NCBI GenBank assembly: GCA_002689605.1
Contig: NZGY01000006.1
Span: forward strand, 1-34,015
Origin: Filomicrobium sp.
GTDB lineage: Bacteria; Pseudomonadota; Alphaproteobacteria; Rhizobiales; Hyphomicrobiaceae
DNA length: 34,015 nucleotides
Reading direction: 5' to 3'
The notes below the pieces were generated by a model. The model was given only the letters and a program-made list of their open reading frames with translations, had not been told where the DNA came from and did no database searches. A program made the position numbers and the translations under genes. This document shows, one piece after another, positions 16,332 through 24,508 of the stretch (within the stretch, counting starts at the first letter, position 1; the number at the start of each line of letters is the position of its first letter).

Positions 16332-17477
16332 ATGGCATTGTCAGCTCGCAAGGTAGCAACTGCTCTGCCCGGCCGCCATTCCGATGGCAAAGGACTGATG
16401 CTGCTCGTCAAGAAGAGCGGCGCGAGGTCTTGGGTTTTCCGATACCAGCTTAACGGCAAGCGGCGGGACATGGGGCTTGGTCCCTACCCTGAAGTCAGTC
16501 TTGCTGCAGCAAGAGAGAAGGTCGTAGCGTTGCGCCGTCAGCTTCTCGAAGGACCAGATCCGCTTAATAGTGCTTCAGAGCGCATTTTCACATTTCAGGA
16601 CTTGGCCGCTGAGCTGATCGAGAGCAAACGCCCCGGTTGGAAGAACGCGAAACATGCCGCTCAGTGGACATCAACACTGGAAACCTATGCATACCCGACC
16701 TTGAGCAAGATGGACGTTCGGAACATAGACACTCCACATGTCCACGCCCTCCTTAAACAGATTTGGACGAAGAAACCGGAAACCGCGAGCAGAGTCCGCC
16801 AGCGCATCGAGGCCGTGCTAGACTACGCGACAGCGCTGGGCCTCCGGGACGGGGCAAACCCGGCGAGGTGGCGGGGGCATTTGCAAAACATTTTGCCAAG
16901 ACCGTCGTCGATACGGCCAGTGCAGCACCACCCAGCGCTGGATTGGCAAGAGATGCCAACATTCATGGCGGAACTTACAAAGCGCGAAGGCGTTTCTGCC
17001 ATTGCTCTGATGTTTACAATCCTCACTTCTGCTCGTTCTGGCGAAGTCCGCGGGATGAGATGGAGAGAGATCAGTCTAAATTCGGGCGTTTGGACAATTC
17101 CGGCCGACCGCATGAAGGCCTCGAAAGAACACCGAGTCCCCGTCGCCCCGCAGGCTGTTGCCCTTCTCGGAAATCCGGGCGAGGCTGATCAGCTGATCTT
17201 TGGCAATCCGATCCATCCATCCCGTCCACTCAGCGACATGGCCTTGACATCGGTGCTCAGAAAAATGGGGCGATCAGATATTACGGTGCATGGTTTCCGG
17301 TCTACGTTCCGGGATTGGGCAGGCGAGACGACCAGCTTTTCGCGCGAAGTCATTGAAGCCGCCCTTGCGCACCAGCTCAAAGATAAGGCAGAGGCTGCGT
17401 ATGCTCGCGGAGACCTCTTCGCCAAACGCCGTAAGCTGATGGAGGCTTGGGCAGCCTTCGTGGCGGAAGGACATTGA
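16332..17477 (+). CDS. Tyrosine recombinase (P4-type integrase)
   Basis: This 381-residue integrase has an N-terminal arm-binding domain of the DUF4102 type (GRHSDGKGLMLLVKKSGARS, then RRDMGLGPYPEVSLAAAREK), a central SAM-like domain, and the catalytic domain. Catalytic residues seen are R235 (TSARSGEVRG), H320 and R323 (HGFRSTFRDW), H347 (ALAHQ) and the nucleophile Y357 (AAYARGD). The set is complete, so it may be active. Such enzymes insert islands at tRNA 3' ends. The matching repeat lies directly upstream and its partner is in the tRNA-Ser gene at 23852-23941. It is slightly shorter than the usual 400-430 residues, mainly at the N-terminus. No excisionase gene is recognisable. Confidence 0.92.
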   Translation: MALSARKVATALPGRHSDGKGLMLLVKKSGARSWVFRYQLNGKRRDMGLGPYPEVSLAAAREKVVALRRQLLEGPDPLNSASERIFTFQDLAAELIESKRPGWKNAKHAAQWTSTLETYAYPTLSKMDVRNIDTPHVHALLKQIWTKKPETASRVRQRIEAVLDYATALGLRDGANPARWRGHLQNILPRPSSIRPVQHHPALDWQEMPTFMAELTKREGVSAIALMFTILTSARSGEVRGMRWREISLNSGVWTIPADRMKASKEHRVPVAPQAVALLGNPGEADQLIFGNPIHPSRPLSDMALTSVLRKMGRSDITVHGFRSTFRDWAGETTSFSREVIEAALAHQLKDKAEAAYARGDLFAKRRKLMEAWAAFVAEGH

Positions 17478-17604
17478 CCACCACAATATCCGCGCAGAAC
17501 GCCATCGCTGATGGCTTGGTCCGCTCATAGAGGTCTTGCTGCCACTGTGCTGCAGTGCAACCCATTCACCAAATTGACCCAGAACGGTCATTTAGTTGGT
17601 CACC

Positions 17605-18438
17605 TTAGCTCGCTTGTCTGAAAATCAGTTCGACAGGCGCCACCTTGTTGGCGCTAATGTTCGCGATCATGTTGCTGACCTTGAGCGGAGCTGTTTCCCC
17701 CATAAGAATATGAAGACCCAGGGGAGGTGGCCCACCACTGGCCGCTGTGCTGGCTCTGAGTTGATCGAAGAATTCTAGGGCGAAGTCTCTCCTATTGCGC
17801 TCGGTGACGACTTCAAATCCTACGGCACCGAATACTTTCTTGTATTCGTCGGCTGATGAAACGGCGCTTTCCTCCGCCGAGGTTGCCCATGGGACCGGGA
17901 ACGACAAATCTTCACTACCGACACTCATAACGTCGTAAATGCCCAAAATGCCATCCTTTCGAAGAACGCGGGACAATTCGGCCGCCACAGCAGCCTTATC
18001 AGCGATATTCATTCCAACATGCATCAAGAAAGCCTTGTCGAAAGAGGCGGCGGAGAACAGAGTTTTGCTAGCATCTCCCTCCTGAAGCTCTACCAGGTCT
18101 TTTAGCCCAACCCATGAAGTCAGCGTGTTTCCCGTCTCGATATACTCTTTTGTCAGATCTATGCCGGTTACGCGTGCTCCGTATCGATCCGCCACGAACC
18201 GGCTGGCCCCGCCGAGGCCGCATCCTACGTCTAGAACGTGATCGCTAGCTGCAAGTTCCAGCCGTTCGAGAAAGCTCTCGGTTGCAACTCTTCCACCGAT
18301 GTGAAACTCTTCGACCGGCCCCAAATCTTTAACGCTTACAGTTTCCGTAGTTTTTCCGAGGCGTTCCACACCCACCTTGATAGCATCCAGTAGCGCGCCA
18401 TGTGTGTAGTGTTCAGATACTGAGTTAGGATTCGGCAT
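17605..18438 (-). CDS. SAM-dependent methyltransferase, UbiE/sarcosine-methyltransferase type
   Basis: This 277-residue class I methyltransferase has the SAM-binding motif LDVGCGLGGASR (residues 69-80), the acidic VTGIDLT strand two, a GDA motif and DKAFLMHVGMNI motif-IV region. The LGGASR and MHVGMNI segments are typical of small-molecule methyltransferases related to glycine/sarcosine N-methyltransferases and ubiquinone C-methyltransferases. The acceptor is unknown. It is cytosolic (no signal or membrane segment) and convergent with the integrase. GGAGAG lies upstream of the ATG. The next gene upstream is the ketopantoate-reductase-like gene on the same strand, 231 bp away, so they may or may not share a transcript. 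Confidence 0.87.
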   Translation of the reverse strand: MPNPNSVSEHYTHGALLDAIKVGVERLGKTTETVSVKDLGPVEEFHIGGRVATESFLERLELAASDHVLDVGCGLGGASRFVADRYGARVTGIDLTKEYIETGNTLTSWVGLKDLVELQEGDASKTLFSAASFDKAFLMHVGMNIADKAAVAAELSRVLRKDGILGIYDVMSVGSEDLSFPVPWATSAEESAVSSADEYKKVFGAVGFEVVTERNRRDFALEFFDQLRASTAASGGPPPLGLHILMGETAPLKVSNMIANISANKVAPVELIFRQAS

Positions 18439-18669
18439 TCTATCTCTCCGGGAAATCCAAATGTTCGTGCAATGGCCCTAAACAGGCATGCCTCACAATG
18501 AGAAGCGACGCTCCGCGTCAACCAAGCGGAAGCACTATGCATCAAGTTCGTCTTATGCCTCGTAGCTTTGGCCGACAGACAAAATTTTGCGCAGGATGGC
18601 TAAAGCCGGAATATATACAACGGCGGACTCCTTTGCACAAATCTGTTTTAGGTTGACCGGTTGTAGAAC

Positions 18670-19593
18670 TTATTTGTGGCGCGCATTCTCGTATGCCTGC
18701 AAGTGGGTATTGGCTACCTTCAACAAAGGCGTCTCAATTCCATGTTGGGCGGCACGCTTGATCATATCGCCAATTATGTGTTCAGCCTCTGTCGGGCTAC
18801 CGGCCTCGAGGTCTCGGAGCATCGAAGCAGTCACCATTGAATTTCGTTCGAAAAGTATGCCGCGATATAATTGTGCGGATGATGGCCCAGGTGGATAGCC
18901 CTCTGCACACGCCGTTGAATTGCACTCATCGAAGAGCCCTTCAATGAGCTTCTCTCCGTGATCCGTCTCAAGGATTGACCCTATCGAACATCGCATCAGA
19001 CATGTTGAGGCTGCAAGCGTCGCTAAGAAGGTCCATTTCTCCCACATGGCTAGGTTGATGTTCGAACTAAGCGTCGCGTCGATGTCGGCCCTCTTCATTT
19101 CTGAGACGAGTTCTTCGAGCATCCCATGCGGGTCAGCGTTGTTTCGCCGTGGACCAACTGAGATGAATTGGTTCGGCCGCATGTGTCGAACCGTTCCATC
19201 TTCGGTTAAAGTTGCAATGATTCCAGCGGTCCCACCCGAGATGATCGCCGATGGAAACCGCTGCTCAAGTTGCTCTACGTGTGCGTAACCATTCAACAAG
19301 GGTACGACGACGGTACCCTCGTTGACATGGGGGGTAATTGCGTCAAGCGCATTAGCCAATCCGTACGATTTACAGGACAAGATAATCAAGTCGAACGGAC
19401 CACCGACATCCCCCTGTATAAATGTCTTCACAGGGATGGTGGCATCGCCGAGGGGACTTTCGATCCTCAAACCGTCGCTTAGTTGGACAGCCCTTTTCTC
19501 TCTGACAAGAAAGGTTACATCTGACCCGGCCGCTGTCATCCGGCCACCGAAATATCCACCTACAGCCCCTGCGCCGAGAACCATAACTTTCAT
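18670..19593 (-). CDS. 2-dehydropantoate 2-reductase (ApbA/PanE) family protein
   Basis: This 307-residue protein has the N-terminal NADPH-binding motif VLGAGAVGGYFGG (residues 5-17), LIILSCKSYG and VPLLNGY in the cofactor domain, and the ApbA C-terminal domain with EKWTFLATLAASTCL and DLEAGSPTEAEHIIG. The Lys in MWEKW and the Glu in SPTEAE occupy the catalytic positions of ketopantoate reductase. The ATG at 19593 is chosen because GGGAGGACACC directly precedes it and the Rossmann motif starts right after; a longer in-frame start upstream adds an unrelated tail. No other pantothenate gene is near and the gene is in an island, so it may reduce another 2-keto acid. Confidence 0.88.
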   Translation of the reverse strand: MKVMVLGAGAVGGYFGGRMTAAGSDVTFLVREKRAVQLSDGLRIESPLGDATIPVKTFIQGDVGGPFDLIILSCKSYGLANALDAITPHVNEGTVVVPLLNGYAHVEQLEQRFPSAIISGGTAGIIATLTEDGTVRHMRPNQFISVGPRRNNADPHGMLEELVSEMKRADIDATLSSNINLAMWEKWTFLATLAASTCLMRCSIGSILETDHGEKLIEGLFDECNSTACAEGYPPGPSSAQLYRGILFERNSMVTASMLRDLEAGSPTEAEHIIGDMIKRAAQHGIETPLLKVANTHLQAYENARHK

Positions 19594-20169
19594 GGTGTCC
19601 TCCCAGAAATTGGAAGAGCTTAGGTGAATTCTGAGAAATCGCCAAATGCGCCCACAGTTGGCCGCTTGTGGCCCTGAGCGTGAGTGGCCGGATCCGGCGG
19701 CGATACTCGAAGTTGGGGGTACAGCGGAAACGTTGTGCTCAGTCAGGGCCTTACCGGCCTTGACCCGTTGCGGACTTCGCACCTTCCCTGGCCATGGCGC
19801 ATTGTATGTCCGCCGCTGGGAGTAGCAGAAACGAATTGTCCTCCGCGTTAATGAAGGCCGCGTTGTCTATTCCCCACTAACGCCACTCACATGTTGGTGA
19901 GATGTCTGACGGTGATCGACGCTGGTCATCGAATGCGCCCCTCACGGCAGGCAAGTACGATTTATCCACTCGGCAGTTGTTGGGCACCGCGCTTCCCGCG
20001 CTCCTGAAGTCGTGACACGTCAGGAAGAGGGGATAGTTCTTTCCGATGCCGACACCGGCAAGAGCGGTCGCAAACGCGCACCGACAAGTGCGTTCACCGG
20101 ACCAATTCGGCCTGAGCCGGCGGTGGCTCGGAACTCACAGGTGTGGCTAACCCAAGTTCGTAGACCGAG
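19594..20169. other. Decayed stretch without a recognisable gene
   Basis: This stretch has no open frame with a family signature on either strand. Its left edge holds the ribosome-binding site of the ketopantoate-reductase-like gene. The right part follows the truncation point of the cyclase remnant, so it may be deletion-joint sequence. No tRNA, terminator or repeat was recognised. Confidence 0.4.
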
Positions 20170-20480
20170 ATCGGTGTTGACTTGCGCGTGGATCGTATCG
20201 ACGATGATGTCAAAGTAGTTGGCAAGACCATCGACGAGCGTTTCCGGCGGTTCGAACTCGGTCAGCGTGGTAAAGCTGTCGATGTCCGTAAACAGAACCG
20301 CCACCTCACGGCGACTGCCAACCAGCTCGAGGGGCAGGCGCAGATCGAGCAGGTCACGGACCACGGTGCGTGGAAACTTCGTAGCGCCGACAGCATGGTA
20401 TTGACGGATGCATTGAGTGCAGCGATCTCAGCCAGGGCGGAGATATCCGGCGCTGCTGAGCAGCGCCCGCGCACCGATGT
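20170..20480 (-). pseudogene. Class III adenylate/guanylate cyclase remnant
   Basis: The leftward frame encodes GSRREVAVLFTDIDSFTTLTE, followed by PPETLVDGLANYFDIIVDTIH. This is the beginning of a class III nucleotide cyclase catalytic domain with its first metal-binding Asp (FTDI). The residues just upstream (LSALRSF, then after a frame change VVRDLLDLRLPLELVG) match the linker that precedes such domains. The second metal Asp, the substrate-specifying Lys/Asp and the transition-state residues are missing because homology ends near 20175. A frameshift near 20375 and the truncation make it a pseudogene. Full-length relatives usually carry a membrane sensor domain, not seen here. Confidence 0.68.
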
Positions 20481-20548
20481 AGCCGCTGACCTGTAAGACG
20501 GTCACAGCACCGCAGCTATGCTGTAATTGGTCGGTTAGTATCCAGTGA

Positions 20549-20580
20549 GGGTCGCCAGCCTCGGAAAGGCGCGGCGACCC
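20549..20580 (-). terminator. Stem-loop downstream of the triple-barrel gene
   Basis: GGGTCGCC at 20549-20556 pairs perfectly with GGCGACCC at 20573-20580, and inside the loop GCCT and AGGC can form a second short stem. It starts 39 bp after the stop codon of the outer-membrane protein gene. There is no T-run on the minus strand, so it may be a Rho-dependent or RNA-stabilising hairpin rather than a classic intrinsic terminator. Confidence 0.5.
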
Positions 20581-20619
20581 TCGTCGCAGCCTGTTGCTGC
20601 GCTTTATGCGGCCGCATCG

Positions 20620-22530
20620 TTAGAAGTGATAGCTCGCGCCAATTCGCAAGGTGTGAAGTGTGCCGTCGGCAAAGGCCGGATCGGCAGCGCTGCAATCGTT
20701 ACACCTGTCCGATTTTTCATCGAAACCGTAGTAGAGATACTCAGCCCGAATTGCCAGGTTGTCGGTCGGTTTGAATTCGGTTCCGGCGCCGGCGACGAGA
20801 GCGGCAAAGTTCTTGTACGTAACGATCTGATCAGGAACGCTGTCATAGCCTGATACTTTGCCGTTGACGTATCCGATCCCCCCCGTCACGTAAACCAGGG
20901 ATTGCCCGGCTGCTAGTCCGATACGGCCGCGCAAGCTGCCAAACCCGTTAATTTTCGATGACTTGAAATGATCCGTACTGTCGAATAACCTCGCCTCGCC
21001 GGAATTGGTAAATGCGTAGTCAAGCTCGACGCCGAATACGGCCGATCCGATCTGGTAGTTGTATCCAGCATGCACGCCGCCCGCAACGTCCTGTGACGTC
21101 GTGAATACGGTCAAGCCTGCCGCATCGTATATCGTGCCGTCCTCATCCCGAATACCGGTCCTGCTGTTCACTCCGGCAATGTGCCCCCCAGCGTAGAGCC
21201 CTGTCCAATTGGACCCCTTTGTTTCGAATGCCTCGGCAAGCGCGCCGTTGATGTGATAAGTCACGCCGAGCCGCATGGAATGAATGGCACCATCGGCGAG
21301 CTGCGGCTGCGGCTGACAACTGGTACAGACGTCGCTTTTCTCGTCAAAAGAGTAGCGAAGATATTCGCCGCGGACCGACATGTTCGGGGTCAGTTTTGCT
21401 TCGACGCCGGCGCCGGCAACCAGAGCCCGGAAACCGCTGTAGGAGACGACCTGGTTTGGAAGGCTGTCATATCCCATAAGATCGGCGTTGACATAGCCGA
21501 CACCACCTGTGACGTAGGCAAGTGCATTACCCGAAGCAACGCCCATACGTCCTCTTATGCTGCCGAAACCGTCGATCTGAGACGACAGGAAATGATCTGT
21601 ACCGTCAAAAATTCGTGTGTAGCCAGAGTTGGTCCAGCTATAGTCCACTTCGACGCCGAGAACGGCCGCGCCGGACTGAAGATTATACCCGCCATGCAGA
21701 CCACCGGCAAAGTCCAAATCGTTGGTGAATACCGTGCCGACGTCCAGATCGAAAACGGTGGAGTCTTCGTCAGCAATGCCGGTATTCGTGTCTGAAGCAC
21801 CGACATGTGCGCCGGCATAGAAGCCGGACCAAGCCTTCGAACTCGTGCGACGCAAAGGCCGTGACCCGTCCGCGAAATGATGCGTCACGCCAGCCCGCAA
21901 AACGTGTAGGGCGCCGTTGCCAGTTTGAGGTTCATCGCAGTCGTTGCAGGTGTCGCGCTTATCATTGAAGTGATAGTAAAGGTACTCACCGCGGAATGAG
22001 ACATTTTCTGCGAGTTTGAATTCCGTGCCGGCACCGGCGACCATGGCGGTGAAATTCTCATAACGAGCAATCTGGTCGGGTAGACTTTCAAATCCGAACA
22101 CATCGGAGTTGACAAATCCGATGCCGCCGGTGATAAAAATCAGGGCGTTATTGACTGCCACACCAGCACGGCCACGAATGCTGCCGAAACCGTCAATCTG
22201 CGAAGAGATGAAATGACCGGTGTTGTCCAAATAGCGGGCTTGTCCGGCATCCGTCCGCGAATAATCTGCCTCGATGCCGAGCACAGTGGATCCGAATTGC
22301 CAGTTGTAACCTATATGAATGCCGGCAAGTCCGGTCAGATCGTTGGTAAAGCCTGTTGTGCCATCTTCGTCAAACACAGTGCTGTCTTCATCGCGGATCC
22401 CGGTAGTCGAATCGACGGCACCGGCATGCACACCGACGTAAAAGCCCGACCATTCTTCAGCGGCAACTGGAGTGGAAGCAGTGAAACCGAACAATGCGGC
22501 GGCTATAACCAAGCGTCTGATGATCGTCAT
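20620..22530 (-). CDS. Outer-membrane protein with three tandem beta-barrel domains
   Basis: This 636-residue protein has a Sec signal peptide (residues 1-24, IRRLVIAAALFGF then PVAA) and three homologous units starting at W27, W234 and W442 (W-S/T-G-F/L-Y), of 207, 208 and 195 residues. Each unit has TGIxDEDxT, an LGIEADYS-type strand, IDGFGSIRGR, YVTGGVGYVN, LVAGAGTE and a final LRxGVTYHF-type strand, as in Omp25/Omp31-like 8-stranded barrels. A CxxC occurs at the same offset in every unit: C195/C198, C402/C405 and C610/C613, in the last loop. The chain ends in Phe, the normal assembly signal. GAGGGG lies before the ATG. It is intact inside an otherwise decaying island, which suggests selection. 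Function is unknown; one triple barrel or three side-by-side barrels is inferred. Confidence 0.88.
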   Translation of the reverse strand: MTIIRRLVIAAALFGFTASTPVAAEEWSGFYVGVHAGAVDSTTGIRDEDSTVFDEDGTTGFTNDLTGLAGIHIGYNWQFGSTVLGIEADYSRTDAGQARYLDNTGHFISSQIDGFGSIRGRAGVAVNNALIFITGGIGFVNSDVFGFESLPDQIARYENFTAMVAGAGTEFKLAENVSFRGEYLYYHFNDKRDTCNDCDEPQTGNGALHVLRAGVTHHFADGSRPLRRTSSKAWSGFYAGAHVGASDTNTGIADEDSTVFDLDVGTVFTNDLDFAGGLHGGYNLQSGAAVLGVEVDYSWTNSGYTRIFDGTDHFLSSQIDGFGSIRGRMGVASGNALAYVTGGVGYVNADLMGYDSLPNQVVSYSGFRALVAGAGVEAKLTPNMSVRGEYLRYSFDEKSDVCTSCQPQPQLADGAIHSMRLGVTYHINGALAEAFETKGSNWTGLYAGGHIAGVNSRTGIRDEDGTIYDAAGLTVFTTSQDVAGGVHAGYNYQIGSAVFGVELDYAFTNSGEARLFDSTDHFKSSKINGFGSLRGRIGLAAGQSLVYVTGGIGYVNGKVSGYDSVPDQIVTYKNFAALVAGAGTEFKPTDNLAIRAEYLYYGFDEKSDRCNDCSAADPAFADGTLHTLRIGASYHF

Positions 22531-22753
22531 TGATAACCCCTCGGCGAACCCCGGAACGAATTATTCGGTGGCAGGGTCGCGAATCGCACAGAAATATATG
22601 AGTCGTGTGGATTCAGCAACATATGCTGCATTCGTGAAACAGGGTTGCTTTGTTAAAGCAGGCTTTCGCTTCATGCGCACTACCGTCCGGTTAAGCACAG
22701 TTTCAGATCTTTCGTCCCGACCTACGTTCGCTGCTGATGACGCGCGGAGGGGC

Positions 22754-23293
22754 GGTCAAGGCCGGCAGCTCGCGGGCTCGGCGGGCAACCGTCCCAGAGG
22801 AGTGCGAAACGCTGTATCAATTGTGTCCGGATCGGAGTTGTCGGGGAGACCTGCCGAGCCACCCAGAGCTGATTCCAGTTTTTCAATCCAGCGTCGCAGC
22901 ATGCTCTCGACTGACTGCGAACGAGGACTGGCTCCAGCAGCATGTGCCAGACCAAATGTATTGTGGACCCCGAGACGTCGGCAGATCTCACCAAAGACCG
23001 CGCTCTTGCCCGTACCCAGATCGCCAAGAAGAAGCGCGCCAGACGTTGAGTGATCCTCGATTCGCCGATAAAACGATACTCTGAATCCAAGCCAGCGTTG
23101 GACTGCGCCCTAAGAAGTCGCGTGCGCGATCGGCAATGAAGCATTCGAAGCCATAGCGCTCCGCCTGGCTCCAACTCAGCTCCACATCACTTTCAGCACC
23201 TACGGTTTCAGCCTCCAAATCCGTCCAGAGATCCTCAATGACTTGACGTCCCCATGCTTCAAGACCGACGACACGCTGGTGACCAGCCCCCAT
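22754..23293 (-). pseudogene. DUF4062/NACHT-type STAND ATPase remnant
   Basis: The leftward sequence first encodes EAWGRQVIEDLWTDLEAE and then FECFIADRARDFLGR, the end of a DUF4062-like domain and the start of a STAND nucleotide-binding domain. After a frameshift near 23090 it encodes DHSTSGALLLGDLGTGKSAV, a Walker A motif (GDLGTGKS), and then a GASPRSQSVESMLRRW block typical of these ATPases, stopping at a TGA at 22756-22754. The rest of the NTPase and the sensor repeats are missing. STAND proteins of this kind are large signal-sensing ATPases and many are antiviral. The frameshift and the 3' loss make this one a pseudogene. Confidence 0.65.
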
Positions 23294-23336
23294 CGAGTGG
23301 TCCACTTTCAATGTTAGTGCATGGGCGGCTTTATGG

Positions 23337-23675
23337 CTAGACAGATCGGGGCCGTCGGAGCCGCTCCAACAAGCGGAGGAAGGGACCACCATCCCAAGTC
23401 TGGACATGCGCTGGCAGTCCAGCGTTGTAGCGAACAGCTTGCTGGGCAAAGCCGCTGAGGGTTGTGCCTTCTTTCTTGGCCTCGATAACACCAGCTGCTT
23501 TTCGGTCAATATATACGATGTAGTCCGTCGGACCAGTCGCAGTTCCGAACTCACGTACTGCAACACCAAGCCCAGCGCCAAGATTGAGCTCATCACGATC
23601 CTGCACGACCCAACCAGCTGCGGTCAGCTGCCTGTCAATTTCCTCTCGTGCACGATCTTCAGGTCCCGCCGGCAT
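23337..23675 (-). pseudogene. Type I restriction endonuclease HsdR, N-terminal remnant
   Basis: The 112-residue frame starts MPAGPEDRAREEIDRQLTAA and carries the HSDR_N PD-(D/E)xK nuclease core: D51 in GPTDYIVYIDRK and E65-A66-K67 in VIEAKKEGTTLSG, followed by QAVRYNAGLPAHVQTW. After this the frame leaves the family (the YESTG block is missing), and the helicase and translocase domains of the roughly 900-residue HsdR are gone. No hsdM or hsdS is present. GGGGA precedes the ATG, so a short nuclease-domain peptide could be made, but the gene is a remnant. It is the island gene nearest the tRNA. Confidence 0.75.
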
Positions 23676-23850
23676 CGTTCCCCAATCAGCATACTATTTT
23701 CGTAATGTAGGCCGCATCGTGAGTCCATCCGAGCCTGGACTTGTTCGCTGAAGATTGTTGGAGTTCGCGCTTGAGTGTGGTAATAAATGTAGGAACACTT
23801 CCAGATCGAGGTGTAAAAAATATTTTTAAACAATGATTTAATCATTAGCA

Positions 23851-23865
23851 ATGGCGGAGAGAGAG
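23851..23865 (+). repeat. Right attachment-site repeat within the tRNA-Ser 3' end
   Basis: ATGGCGGAGAGAGAG matches 16166-16180 exactly and in the same orientation. Fourteen of the 15 bases belong to the tRNA-Ser gene (encoded CCA, discriminator and 3' acceptor strand). The tRNA stays complete because the element would have restored this end on insertion. Confidence 0.75.
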
Positions 23866-23941
23866 GGATTCGAACCCTCGAGACGGTTTCCCGCCTACAC
23901 GCGTTCCAGGCGTGCGCCTTCAACCACTCGGCCACCTCTCC
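23852..23941 (-). tRNA. tRNA-Ser(GGA)
   Basis: The minus strand from 23941 to 23852 folds as a 90-nt class II tRNA. It has acceptor GGAGAGG paired with UCUCUCC (one G-U), a D-loop region with GGCCGAGUGGUUGAAGGC, and an anticodon stem CACGC/GCGUG around loop CUGGAAC with anticodon GGA. It also has a long variable arm and GGGUUCGAAUCCC as T-arm. Discriminator G and an encoded CCA follow. The long variable arm and the anticodon identify serine (UCC/UCU codons). Confidence 0.95.
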
Positions 23942-24030
23942 TTACATACCGAATGCGCGAATATAACCATCGCGCCGCTGCTTGCAAGAGGGTCCTTGTT
24001 TTCGTCGTCGATCACCGCTAAGCCAGCAGG

Positions 24031-24429
24031 ATGATCAAGTGTGCACTGTCAGCAATTGCGTCAATGATTTGGCGTGGCATAAGCGGCGTTGGATGGTTTA
24101 TTTGGGCAATCCTCCGGCCGGCATTTCGATTCATAAGCGCAATCATGCTTTTGGCTGCAGTGATGTTGCTGACAACAGATGTCACACGCTGGCAGGTGGG
24201 TGCGGACGGACCAATATTCTTTTCGCTAGCCGATCACTTGAAATCGCTTGCCCCTGCAACTTTTGAGGGGGTCGCGAATGCGGTGGAGAGTGGCATTCAT
24301 CCGTTCGCTTGGGATCCGATGCTGCTGTCCATACTGGCTATTCCTGCTTGGATGTTCTTCGCGGTATTTAGCGCCTTGATCGCATTCGCAGCGCGCGAGC
24401 CCAAACGCATTAACGTGTTCATTAATTGA
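24031..24429 (+). CDS. Small membrane protein of unknown function
   Basis: This 132-residue protein has two hydrophobic segments, about residues 24-47 and 98-121, with a roughly 50-residue segment between them that is probably periplasmic, and a short charged tail (REPKRIN). I do not recognise a named family; similar small two-segment proteins are common in alphaproteobacteria. The ATG at 24031 has AGCAGG just upstream. It lies right of the tRNA and converges on the larger membrane protein at 24509-25333. Confidence 0.65.
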   Translation: MIKCALSAIASMIWRGISGVGWFIWAILRPAFRFISAIMLLAAVMLLTTDVTRWQVGADGPIFFSLADHLKSLAPATFEGVANAVESGIHPFAWDPMLLSILAIPAWMFFAVFSALIAFAAREPKRINVFIN

Positions 24430-24508
24430 TGGATCGCTCAACGCGAGTGTACGGCACGGTGCATCTGTAAGAATAGGGTCTTCACCACACCTGAAACACC
24501 GAAAGGGG

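Larger units (their letters stand above)
16166..23865. mobile_element. Probable genomic island integrated at tRNA-Ser(GGA)
   Basis: This 7.7 kb interval runs from the 15-bp repeat next to a P4-type integrase to the same repeat inside the 3' end of an intact tRNA-Ser gene. Intact cargo: integrase, SAM methyltransferase, 2-dehydropantoate-reductase-like enzyme, triple-barrel outer-membrane protein. Decayed cargo: class III cyclase, DUF4062/STAND ATPase, HsdR N-terminus. The mix of defence-gene remnants and isolated metabolic genes suits a degrading island. One oddity is that the integrase lies at the end away from the tRNA and is read inward; P4-type integrases usually lie next to the tRNA. Boundaries rest on the repeat alone. 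Confidence 0.68.

Noticed and set aside
17377-17565. Leftward frame starting MGCTAAQWQQDLYERTKP
   Set aside because: It mostly lies over the integrase C-terminus on the other strand and I could not place it in any family, although its beginning reads protein-like.
21181-21795. 204-codon rightward frame
   Set aside because: It is antisense to the triple-barrel gene and has no motif of its own.
22472-23053. 193-codon rightward frame
   Set aside because: It overlaps the STAND remnant and the start of the triple-barrel gene on the opposite strand; low-complexity Arg/Pro/Ser translation without a recognisable domain.
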